Part shown: positions 13,195 to 24,550 of the stretch, piece by piece | Layout: every line of letters starts with the position of its first letter | How positions within the stretch are numbered: position 1 is the stretch's first letter | NCBI GenBank assembly: GCA_905250125.1 | Contig: CAJNOL010000021.1 | Span: 62,001 to 126,000, forward strand | DNA length: 64,000 nt | Direction: 5' to 3' | From: Rotaria sordida | Lineage: Eukaryota > Rotifera > Eurotatoria > Philodinida > Philodinidae | Notes under the pieces: generated by a model | Told to the model about the DNA's origin: nothing | What the model saw: the letters and a program-made list of their open reading frames with translations, nothing else | The model's database searches: none | Made by a program: the position numbers and the translations under genes

Positions 13195-15560
13195 TGATGT
13201 GAATGGTTGAATTGGCAATGTGTTAGTTTGTTGGGGTTTTTTTTTTCATTTGATTATGCAATGACCTAAGAAAAAAAAAAATGAGATGTTGATTTTCTTT
13301 TTTCTATGCTAAAAGAATATGAAAGAAAAAAAACGTGTTCTTTTCTCCATGTGTTATCGTATTTTTAGATTGATCATAAAAGTTTGCAATATTTTGTTTT
13401 TCTATCAAGCTTTATACGTTGGTTTAGTTTTTTTCGCCGAATTTCAGAAGAATAATCGAAAAATTTACTGAATCTTTACAATATGTAAGATATTCAAATT
13501 GAATAAAGTGTCACAATATAATTTATTGATTTAATCAGAGATATATATCGAGTTAAATCAACGTCATACAATCTCGAATAAACCTAATATAAATTCCAAT
13601 TTTAACTTAATGAATCAGATATTCTGAATGTTTTTAAAATGGTTTCAATATTTTATTCTGCAGTATATAAAGAATATCGTATGAGTAAATAAACCAGTAG
13701 ATCAAGTATAAATTTATTGTAAAAATATTTATTTTAATAATAAGATAAATCAAAACAAAACTTCAATGATTTCGTTCATAACTTTTACGAACACTTAATG
13801 CATCTAACGAGTAGATCGAACGTTTTGAGACAAAATATTTATTCATTTATTGGCTCCATTGAAAGTGTTGCCGAGATATCAAAAGCTATGGATTATGACT
13901 AGCATATTGTACACATTCTGAATATGGCTTTAGAAATTTTATCACAGTTTTCGTTTGAAAGACCCAAAAAATGGATTTGAACGGCAAATTTTTTCTACAT
14001 ATTTTTGTATTTTCACTATTGTGAATCGAAACTAAAAGTTGTGATCTTTATTTATATATCAGATCGTAGATCAGAAGCAACTTTACAAAATGTATTCTTT
14101 CAAGCTTTTATTTTTTTGTCTTTCAATTTTTATTTTTCTTAAATACTCATTTTTGAAAAATCGACAACTGTTTTACATTGAAATGAACTCTTGAAAAAAT
14201 ACTTGTAACCTCACTTGGATAAATAGCTGCAACTTAGTTCAATATCACATTTTGTAGAAAAATGTTTGGTCTACAAAACGACTGACTTCGACAATTTTTA
14301 GCATGTTTGAAAAGGGACTTATAGATTAAAGAAAAACTTATTGACTCACTATTAAAAATAATTTTTCAGGTCTTTCAAAAAGTCCCTCACTACTCTTGAA
14401 CAAAATTAGACACAATATTTCTAAGTTCATATCCAAATTCTGATCGCGACCTATACTTGTTGGCTCGTCTGAAATGCTTACAAGTATAGACCAAAATGAA
14501 CAAATATGTTCACCAGAAATGTCGGCCCATAAGTTCCGTTTAAACTAATTTTTTGACTTTTCAAAGATTATTTATCTACTCTCGAATGAAAACAAAGACT
14601 AAATTTCTAAGTTCATATTTGAAAAGAGTATTTTAACTCATGACTTTTCTCTCGTTGAAAATATTTCCTAGCAGGTCAAAAGTGAACAAACATCTTGTCC
14701 AAAAACTTTCAGATCATCAGTTAATATAGATTCCGAAGTTCATTTCATGTCAATAGGACCGTGATTCAAATAACATATTAGTTGATTCGATATTTATAAG
14801 CAAGACAAGAAAATGAATAGAGATAAAATATAACTGAATACATCCTTTTTTATTTATTTATGTGGCAGGAGTCATTGCGGACAAAAAAATAAACTACGCA
14901 GAAAAATATCATTTCTTTTTAATTTCTCCTCTGTATGTAGGAGTTATTACTAATCGATCTAATCTGTTTGCTTAGTGAATGGATACAGACAGTATGAAAG
15001 ATTTTCACGTGATACCATAAATCAAGTACACTTTTCTAAAAGAAATCTTTTATAAAGTTAACATATTTGTTTGTCCGCATTGAGTGAATTTCTGAAAATT
15101 TGATTTCATTTGCTCATGAATATACATGAATCCTTGAACATATGGAAAATTCTTGTGATTTTCTTCTTTCAATTACTAGTAAGTAATCATCGAAGAACAA
15201 TTTTCTTCTACAGTAACAACGAATAGTTACCATTCTCCAATTCATACAATAGAAAGAAAAAATTAATTGAATGTCATACGATCAAAATTCTATTATTCAA
15301 TTTTACCAAAAATAACAAACATCATGCATTTTCCTTCTGTATTTTTTCGAATAAGAAATCGATAGAGATTATGGATATATATTTAAAATGGCTTTTTTAT
15401 TTATAGGCTGGTGTAGAAATAGTATACAAAAAAAAAAAACCAAAACAAATAAGTAATAGTTCAAAGTAGTAACATAAGTATATATGATCAATTGATTTTC
15501 TTAGTTCGATTCAAACGTTTGCGTGGTTGTGATATAATCACTCTATAAATTTATATATAA
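13195..15560. other. Intergenic with degenerate repeats
   Basis: About 2.4 kb with no supported gene. Two related segments about 190 nt apart (about 14370-14425 and 14551-14620) share TTTCTAAGTTCATAT and similar flanks, suggesting an old tandem duplication. A 10-bp inverted repeat (CTATACTTGT at 14451-14460, ACAAGTATAG at 14480-14489) sits inside the first unit. Confidence 0.4.
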
Positions 15561-15774
15561 TTATCTTTTGAAAATAATAATTCTAAAACAAAAAAAAACA
15601 TAAGTAAAATATACAATTTACTTACCCACGATCACGATGAGGACAACAGCAATCAAGTGGAATACAAACAATACAATCAACAGGACCACAATCACAACAC
15701 AACTAAAATTATTTTAATTCAGAAAAAAAAACGAAACTAAAGTATAAATTTGATCTTCTTACCGGTAGACACAT
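15561..15774 (-). CDS. Tiny cysteine-rich peptide, three exons, 36 aa
   Basis: Not a long open frame, so easily missed. Exons 15774-15763, 15702-15626 and 15582-15561 have clean borders (CCG|GTAAGA, TTTTAG|TTG, GG|GTAAGT, TTTTAG|AA) and phases 0 and 2 that close, giving 36 residues starting MCLPLCCDCG and ending in a short basic tail (FKR). Nine of the first 26 residues are Cys, arranged as CC, C, C, C and CCC clusters interleaved with short hydrophobic stretches, followed by PHRDRG. It could be a metal-binding or palmitoylated membrane-associated peptide; I do not recognise the family. Its start codon is 376 nt from the THNSL1 start on the opposite strand, so the two may share a promoter region. 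Spliced-transcript evidence would settle whether it is expressed. Confidence 0.6.
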
Positions 15775-16150
15775 GCTTTATTCGTTTGTTAAAATAAAGT
15801 TGATAATGGCCAAATGTATAAATCCACTTTTTTCTTCTTCTTCTTCTTCTTAATATACGTTTTTTAACCTTTTACTCATCAAGATACTCCTACGTGTTTT
15901 TATTTTTTTCTATTCTATATGATGTATTTATCTCAGGGACGAATATATAATGTATCGCAGACAAGACTAATGATACATTAATGATCCTTTTAACCATATA
16001 TATACGGAAACCAAATAATATAATAAATCACGTGGTAAACACATTCCCATGGAATAAATAAAAACTAATTCGACTTATTTCGTTTTTTTTCTTTATCTAT
16101 ACATATTATGAACTATTATTTTAGCATCTTTTATCTTTTATAAACAAACT
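15775..16150. promoter_or_regulatory. Shared upstream region of the Cys-rich peptide gene and THNSL1
   Basis: The 376 nt between two divergent start codons must hold both promoters and 5'UTRs. A (TTC)6 tract lies at 15832-15849. No clear TATA box or initiator can be assigned to either gene. Confidence 0.4.
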
Positions 16151-18574
16151 ATGCAATGTCGTTTATATTATTATCAATATCCTATTAGACTTCTACAAGT
16201 TGCTATTCGACAATTATCAAGTTTGAATGAAGAAAAACCTAAATATCATAATTCAACAGAAAATCAAAAAGCAAAATGGTATCGAAATGGACTTCATCGA
16301 CCATTGTTATCCGGCACAAGTACGTTTGAAAAACGTAATATTTTTCTAATGTTAGTGTATTATTATTATTTTTTTTTTTTTTGGAAATAAAATCAATGTA
16401 TTTCTAAGAATTATTTATTTATTAAAGGGGACCTCCAGGTAGTGGAAAAACAAGTGTTGGACGTGAGTTAGCTCGTTTAATGAATAAACCTCTTATTGAT
16501 ATTGATGATAATTGGCTTGAACCACGATGGAAAACAAGTGTAGCATCAAAATTAACTGAACTTGGTGATGAACAATTTCTTGAAGCTGAAGGTCGTGAAT
16601 TATTAGCAATAGATCATCAAAATCATATTATATCATTAACGGGTTCAAATCCTTTACATTCTCAATCAATGGAACATCTTTCTCAACTTGGTATATTTGT
16701 CTATTTGGATGTATCACGTGAAACAATTTTAAATCGTTGTGAAATGATGAAAGTTGATCGTATTGTTGGACAACGAACAAAAACATTGAATGATATACTT
16801 GCATGGCGTGAACATATTTATGAAAAATCATATGATATAAGAATTATTATTGGTAAAGATGAAACACAGAATGATATAGCAAAAAAAATTTTCAATCAAC
16901 TTGAACAACAATCAAAATTTTATGAAAGTACTCGAAGTGAATATCAAAAGAAAAATCAACAATTTCTTGATATTATTCAACAAGGACTTGCACCTGATGG
17001 TGGACTTTTTGGTAAGAAGAATTTTGAAAAAAAAAAAAAGAATATTATTTATTTTTATATATATATATATACAGTTACTCGTTCATTCAGTCGATTATCT
17101 CTTAATGAATTACAACGTTTAATTGGTTTATCATATCCTGAAATAGCTTTACGTATTATGGAACGTTTTCCACTTGGGACACTTCATCCATCTCATTTAC
17201 GTTCTTTACTTTGGCAAGCATATTCAACATTTAATAAACAAATTTTACCAGTTCGTCATCTACAAAAAAATCAATATTTAATGGAAACTTTTCATGGACC
17301 AACAGCATCATTTAAAGATTTAAGTCTTCAATTATTACCTCATTTATTGCAAGCAGCTACAGAATTAACATCAAAAGATGATAATAAATCAAATCGTTTA
17401 GGTCTTCTTGTTGCTACATCAGGAGATACAGGTTGTGCAACACTTGATGCTTTTGCACGATTACCTGGTACACCTATTATTGTTCTTTATCCAAATACTG
17501 GTGTATCTATTATACAAAAACTACAAATGCAAACAACATCCGGTGATGTTTGTATTTTAGGTGTTGATGCTGATTTTGATTTTTGGTAAATAATTTTGAA
17601 TCTTTTATTATTATTATTTATTCATAATTAATTTTAGTCAAACAATGGTTAAAAATCTTTTTCATGATAAAAAATTTCTTTTTGATATTAATCAAATTTT
17701 ACCTGATCTACATCTTTTATCAGCTAATAGTATTAATTGGGGTCGATTTTTACCTCAAATTGTATTTACAATAAGTTCTTATTTACAACTTATTGAACAA
17801 GGTGTAATAAATTTAGGTGAATTAGTTGATATTTGTATACCAACAGGTAATTTTGGTAATATACTTGGTGCTTTTTATGCTCGACAATTAGGTTTACCTA
17901 TTCGACATTTAATAACAGCATCAAATGAAAATAATGTTATTACTGATTTTATTCGAACAGGATCATATGATTTACGTAATAGATCATTTCAAAAAACAAT
18001 TAGTCCAAGTATTGATATATTAATTAGTTCAAACCTTGAACGACTTATTTATTTATTATCAAATGGAAATTATTCAATGATTCAACAATTATTCACTAAA
18101 CTTTCAAATGATCGTTATTTTAATATTAATTCAAACTTATTAAAACAAATTCAATCTGAAATTCAAGGTGATTGGACAAATGAAAATGAATGTATAGAAA
18201 CAATAAGAAAAATTTATTATGAAACACAACAATTAATTGATCCACATACAGCTGTTGCTGTATGTGTTGCAGAAAAATTTTTAAAACAAGATAATATACC
18301 AATGCTTATTTCATCTACAGCTCATTATGGAAAATTTCCTCAGACAATATTAAAAGCAATTAGTAATAATGAACAATCATTATTATCAAATGATATATCA
18401 ACATTATTCAAAGATTTACAATCATTAAAATCAATTTCACCAATGCATCATGAATTAATTAAATTATCAAATAAACCTATTATACATAGAAATGTAGTTG
18501 AAGCAAAAAAATCGGCTATTATTAAAGAAATTAAAATATTTTTAGAACAATTTTCTAAAAAACATTTATCCTAA
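16151..18574 (+). CDS. THNSL1: Threonine synthase-like 1 (shikimate-kinase-like plus threonine-synthase-like domains)
   Basis: Animal THNSL1 fuses a P-loop kinase-like domain to a PLP-dependent threonine-synthase-like domain; its metabolic role in animals is poorly defined. Exons: 16151-16350, 16428-17011, 17075-17585, 17638-18574, giving 743 aa, about the length of the human protein. The first exon ends FLM and joins GPPGSGKTSVG (Walker A, about 68-78), matching the human FLM/VLMG arrangement. Later motifs are ISLTGSNP, DGGLF, HGPTASFKDLSLQ (PLP lysine at about 342), VATSGDTG, DADFDFCQT, SANSINWGR, PTGNFGN, DPHTAVA and SSTAHYGKF, all in family order. The N-terminus (short, Arg/Tyr/Gln-rich) could be a mitochondrial presequence. 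Catalytic residues look intact. Confidence 0.96.
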
Positions 18575-20376
18575 TTTATAAATATTCAAAAATTAAAAAT
18601 ATTGAATAGAAATTAAAACAATAACATAGAAAAAAAAAACCTTTGACATCTTTTTTTTTTTTTTGAAAAGATTTCTGATGTACTTAATATTTCTTCTCAA
18701 ATACCATCTTTCTTATGAGGAAAGAATAGTCAATAGAATAATAATTCAATTGATTAAAAAGAATAATTTCAAAACTCAAAGGTATATTAAATTTTCGTGA
18801 TAATAATTACAGTAAAAAACCTCCAATAGTGAACACTTCGTGGTTCGACGAAATGATTTTTGTTGATGTTAAACCTCTCTATAGTGGATATCATCATAAT
18901 GTTCTATAGTGAATACTTTTGAAAAGTTCCAATGACGTATACGATAGCGGAATTCTAATAATTGTTAATTTTCCAAAGACAAAAATGCATGAAAAGGTAA
19001 GTAACAATGAGTAATAATTCATTTTTTTAAATTCACTAGCATCTTTCAAATACCTAAGAAATCCGCCCATTCTTTAACTATCCTCCTTATAGTGAATACT
19101 TTTAAAAAATCCCAAGGCTGTTCACTATAGGAAGGTTATATTATAGTTATGATTTCTAGTATACAATAGTCACTAATAAAATCCTTATAGTTACTTAACA
19201 AGTGTTTCTTTTTAAGAGGTTTATTTATTGGTATACTTGATTCGTGGTACTAAAACACTATATTATTATTATTCTGATAATTTTGCCCGTCGTATCATAT
19301 GTGCTTTTGAAAGTCTGGAGATCTTATGTGTCAACTTTATTATTTTCTGTTCCATTCAACCTGCTTTAAATAATAAATCGCAAGACTTCAAGAATTATTA
19401 TGAATTCGGATCATAGATACTTACTTTTGTTTTTGTAAGAATCGATACATATTTAACCTATAATTATTAATACTAATTCGATGTTTCATAAATTCCATTA
19501 AAAATAAATTTTTTTGTTTGTGTTAAGCTTTATCTATTTGGTATTTCCGATTTCTAGGCAAGCTTTATTGATTACATTACACTTCTCGATAAAAACTTCT
19601 ATAACTTGATCTACATATTTTAAATATTCATTCTTTTTTTTTTTTTTTTTTACTTGCTACAATAACATCAACAATCTGCTTGAATATTATATATACGTCT
19701 ATTATATCAAGACAATGATGATGAGAATCACTTTGACCAATGAACTTCTATGTGTTTTCTAATTACCATTCTTTCGAAAAAATAAAAATAAAACAAAAAA
19801 ATCAATTCAACTTGTATCTTCTTTTATAAATAAATTTTTCCTTTAAACGAACACAAAAAGAAAATGTCGAAGAATTTTTCTACCAAGGTCTTTGTCAATA
19901 CAATTCATCTATCTTATCAACCTAACTAAACATAGACAATTTCAATCATGATTCAATTGACGTCAATGTTCATCATATTCATTGTTTCATCTTTCATTTT
20001 TTTTTTCTCGAACACGTCTTTATCTTTATTTGAACAAATAAGCAACAAAAAACAAGCAAATGTTGCATTCTATTCGATATCTCTCGAAGAAAATTAATTC
20101 TTTCTCTACTCTTTCTCATATTCATATATACAATTGCTTTTAGTCCACCCACTAATATGACCCTGTTCATGTATGTGTAAAGAATATTTTAACAGAGAAA
20201 GCAAACGAGAAAAATACAAAAAAAAAATAGAAAAAACGTCAAGTGATCCGACTCTTATATAAAAGCCGATTTGTCGTTCTCATCGTAATTAATATTTGCA
20301 AATCAAGAGCATGTGTATTATTGTACCTTTTTGATCATATTGATTTTGACTTGAACAGACAACCGGAAAGATCGAC
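18575..20376. other. Intergenic between THNSL1 and the nuclear receptor, holding a MITE
   Basis: Apart from the MITE-like element at 18810-19146, I see only AT-rich sequence and short frames with no family (for example 19228-19416). A pyrimidine-rich stretch before 20370 probably belongs to the promoter/5'UTR region of the downstream nuclear receptor. Confidence 0.4.
18810..19146. mobile_element. Decayed pogo/Tigger-like MITE
   Basis: The left end begins CAGTAAAA and contains AACCT followed by ATAGTGAACA. The right end, read on the minus strand, begins CTATAATA and again has AACCT followed by ATAGTGAACA. The element is flanked by TA at 18808-18809 and T/A-rich sequence on the right. Related motifs (TATAGTGAATACTTTT) recur inside at about 18903 and 19089. 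Terminal repeats of this kind with TA targets are typical of pogo/Tigger (Tc1-mariner) elements. It is about 337 bp with no transposase, so it would be non-autonomous. Confidence 0.45.
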
Positions 20377-20383
20377 ATGGATC
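20377..20383 (+). other. Candidate alternative first coding exon A of the nuclear receptor
   Basis: ATGGATC is followed directly by a perfect GTAAGT donor. It ends in phase 1, which fits the acceptor at 22574 and would give an N-terminus M-D-P-F-A-F-G. Very short, so weak on its own. Confidence 0.25.
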
Positions 20384-20939
20384 GTAAGTACTTGTTCTCG
20401 CGCCTCGATTATCTTTTGTTACTACATCGATCATACGAACAATTGATTTAACCACTTTCGCAACAATTCTATAGAGACCTCTCCCATTCGCCCGTTGGCT
20501 GATAGTATGTAGTATGTCTATTTGATTTCTGTCACTTTAGTTAACATCTGACTGCGCATATATGTGTGTCTCCACCCTATTTTTCCGTCATCATCATCAT
20601 CATAGTGCTCTCTAAACTTCTTCTCCTTCTTTTTCTTTCTCATTTTCTTAGCAGCAATTGAAATAATGTTGTTAGAGAAGTCGTTCGCTTATGTTCTCTC
20701 GTCAATTCTTTTCAATCAAAGACGCATTTTCATTGGCAGTAGTTAGTCGTTTCTTTTGCTCATAACAATGAATCAAAAAAAGAAAAAGAAAAAAATCTTT
20801 GCTAACAATGTAGCAATAGCTAACATAAAAAAAAAAAAAAAAAAAAGAAAACTAGAAAAAAAATCAAGAGAATGTTGTCCAATATAGACATTGCTTAAAA
20901 CATTAATAGCAAAACAAGAAAAGAGACGAGAAGTCATCC

Positions 20940-23900
20940 ATGGAGTCCAACGACCCGACACTATCAGACAAGACCTCAACACTATTACCACCACCCTCAA
21001 CTTGGCCAGCCTTGTACAGATCATATTTTGGTATGAATTGATTATATAACTGAATATACACATATGCGCGTGTGTATATTGATTGTCTTGAATTGAGATC
21101 ATTGAATAGAAGAAAAAGTCAAAGGGAGAACGATGAAAATCAAACAAAAAAACGAAAAGAAATTTTTTTTTTGTTTGTTTTTTTCATCTTAAAAATTAAA
21201 TTGAACGCACACACATACATACAGATCTAGACCAACAAATTCTTATCACATGCAATGAATGAATTCCTTCTTCATGTTTTTTTTCTTTGTTTCTCGACGA
21301 AATAATGTCCTGTCTGGAATGTAGTTCAGGTCATTGTGGTAATAATTGTATGCTATAAGAGATGATGATGATCAAGCTCTTTCTTTTTTCTTCTTATAGT
21401 TATGTAAAAGGGTTCAAAAATGAGATAAAGGTCTTGTTGTCAATACACCTTGAAAAAATCTTAAAAAAAAAAAAAAAAAAAGAGACGCGTCGCGAAGGTT
21501 ACACACACATTTCGATGTCTTCTTCATTCATTGTCTCGACGTAGGAAGACCTTTTTTTGTGTGTTCTTTTCCTTCATTGTTGTTGTCACATTTGCTTAAC
21601 CTTTCCTTTTTTTTTTTTTTTTTTTTTCGTATCCTATGACTGACAGTATATTGTCATTCTTTTCCTTGTTATCGGGATTTTTTTCTTTTCGTCGCCCAAC
21701 TTTCGTATTTAGTAAGTATATTTTTTTTACCTTGAAGAAAATTTCTTTTGTTATTATTAATAATGACCAAATTAAAGGTCGTATTTAAACCATGTCCGTT
21801 TATGATGAATACCAAATATCCGTTCCGATACAAGGTCATATGAAGCTATACAGTTAACGAGACTCAAATGTTCTTTATGTATATGTGTTTGATAACCCAA
21901 TGTGTTGTGCTACTCGAGAGAACGAGGAAAAAAGAAAATTCTTCTTCTATTTTGACCATCGGCTATTGAATGATTTGTCCGAGTATGAATACATTCATAT
22001 AATACAATGGATTGTAAGTATATAAAAAAGAAAAAAAAAATTCTTTTTTTCTAAAAGGTCTTTTAAGATTAGAATGAATGCAAGAAATAAATAAAGAATA
22101 TCACGTTTTTGAAATCAATCGGATCATTGATAGCATATGTATGTCACAATAAAAATAAAGACATTGTATCGATCAATGATGTGTGACATTAACTATATAT
22201 ATATATATTTTTTTTTCCACCTGAAAGTATTTGACTCTATTGCAACACTCGACACATGGTTCGCTTAAGTTAGATTAGGGAAATGTATTCGTTCATGTAT
22301 ATTTGAGTATCTATTATTGTATTGATATAAAAAAATTTAATAAGTTGACATGTGTTTTGAAAAGATCAGCATGAAATATCTAATTGTGCATATGTGATAC
22401 TATTCTCTTTTTCTTTTTCCATATTTCATTCGTTCGTTCTATGTTGTCTATTTTTGCTAAAATGTTCCTTGATTGGTCGTTTTATTATTTTTTTTCGAAT
22501 GACATATTTTATTGATTGGAGAAAATAAAATTTATATTTCATTTTTTTTTCTTTTTTTTTTTTTTTTTTGTAGCGTTTGCATTTGGTTCACCGATGACAT
22601 TAATGAATCATCATCATCAACAGCAATATATTCCACCATCATGGTCAACAGCAGAAAATAATACCCGATTTCTTTCAATTGATTCTCAACAACCACAACA
22701 ACATCAACAACATCATCATCATCATCATTGTCGTCCCACATTTTCAAACGAAACAAATAATAATAATAATAATAATAATCATTATAATAGTATATCATCA
22801 CATATTCAACCAAAATTAGAACCAAATAATATAATAACAAATGGTAATAATGAAACAATTATTGATGATCAACATACAGATACCCATTCATCAATGATAA
22901 ATGATAAACAAACAGTTGAATGTGTTGTATGTGGAGATAAATCAAGTGGAAAACATTATGGACAATATACATGTGAAGGTTGTAAATCATTTTTTAAACG
23001 TTCAGTTAGACGTAATCTTAATTATACATGTCGTGGAAAGTAAGTTTAAATATTATTGAATTCAATAGAGAAGAACAAAAAAAGTTAAATAGGATATATA
23101 TATCTATTTTATTTAAAATCATAAGAATTAAACAGTATGCTTTAGGAGGATAGTGATACTTTCATTGAATTCTAGAAGATATTGGAGACTAAATGAGAAT
23201 TGTAGTATACAAGCAAGGTATCTTGAATTTCTTGATAGTCATAATAATTTTCTAATAAAATTTAAATACAATTGAAGAAATCATTAGAATTCAACACATT
23301 CTTTAGGTTTCTAAAAGAAAGTTATAGTAGCTCTGATCCATAGCAATATGACTAATAATCTTTTTCTTTTTTGTCCTAGTCGAAAATGTCCTATTGATAC
23401 TCATCATCGTAATCAATGTCAATATTGTCGATTTTCTCGTTGTTTAAAAATGGGCATGAGACGTGAAGGTAACAACCTATGTCATCTTTATTTCATATGC
23501 ATATATATTTTGTTTTTTTCTTTTAAAAGCTGTTCAACGTGGTCGTGTTCCATCCGTAGCAAATACTTATGGACATTTTACATTTCCACCTGATGCACAT
23601 AATTATTTAAATAATTATATCTCACATTTAGTTCGTGCTGAACCATATTCATTTATTTCAAATCGTTTACAACAACAACAACAACAACAACAATCATCAT
23701 CATCATCAACACCAGCAGCAGGTAGCTCATCAAATTCAAATTCATCAATATCATCAGATAATAATCCAAATACAATGTCAATGGATAATGCATGTGAATT
23801 AGCAGCAAGTCTTTTATTTGGTGCTGTTGAATGGGCACGTAATATACCTTTTTTTCGAGAATTAACATTAAATGATCAATGTTTATTATTACAATTAACA

Positions 23901-24550
23901 TGGAATGAATTATTTTTATTAAATGCAAGTCAATGTAATATGCCTATACAAGCAACACAATTATTAATATTAAATGGTATACATACAAATACAATTGATA
24001 CAGAGAAAGTTCAAACATATTTAGATCAAACAAGAAAATTTCAAGAACAAGTAGAAAAATTTAAATTAATGCATTTAGATCATGCAGAATATTCATGTTT
24101 AAAAGCAATTATTCTTTTTACACCAGGCAGACAAAAAATTTTATCAAAATAAAGAAAAAAGAAAAAATCTTTTTTGTTTTTTTCATTTTAGATGCACCGG
24201 GTTTATCTGATCCAGGACATATTGATAATTTACAAGAAAAATCTGTTCTTGCATTAGAAGAATATATTAAAAGTCAATATCCATCACATATGAATCGTTT
24301 TGGTAAATTACTTCTTCGTTTACCATCATTAAAATTAGTTAGTTCACATGTTATAAAAGAAATTTTTTTTGCACGTTTGGTTGGTAAAACACCAATTGAA
24401 TCACTTATACGAGATATGTTATTAACAAATAATACATTTCCAAATGGAACAGTTTCAACAACAGCAACATCATCAACAACAACAACAGCGCCTGCTTTTA
24501 ATATTAATTCAACTCAAGTAACAAATCAATATTCAACATTTCCACAGTAA
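20940..24550 (+). CDS. COUP-TF / seven-up nuclear receptor (NR2F class)
   Basis: Zinc-finger transcription factor of the NR2F group, acting in the nucleus on direct-repeat AGGTCA sites. Exons: 20940-21030 (favoured first exon), 22574-23039, 23380-23468, 23530-24126, 24192-24550; 533 aa, phases close. The DNA-binding domain begins at about residue 147 ([21 protein letters not shown]-box [11 protein letters not shown]) and ends at GMRREAVQRGR, nearly identical to COUP-TF. The ligand-binding domain has [63 protein letters not shown] and the AF-2 helix LIRDMLL. Low-complexity inserts are His/Gln/Asn-rich before the DBD and a Gln/Ser-rich run between hinge and LBD. The intron after 24126 starts with GC, not GT. 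Start uncertainty: two other short first exons also fit the phase, and the internal ATG at 22594 would give 496 aa. Confidence 0.93.
22007..22013 (+). other. Candidate alternative first coding exon C of the nuclear receptor
   Basis: ATGGATT is followed by GTAAGT and ends in phase 1, again matching the acceptor at 22574; it would encode M-D-S-F-A-F-G. It mirrors candidate exon A. Weak alone because only seven bases are coding. Confidence 0.25.

Noticed and set aside
20773..21147. 124-codon minus-strand frame near the receptor 5' exons
   Set aside because: Poly-Phe from A-runs and antisense to the candidate first exon at 20940-21030.
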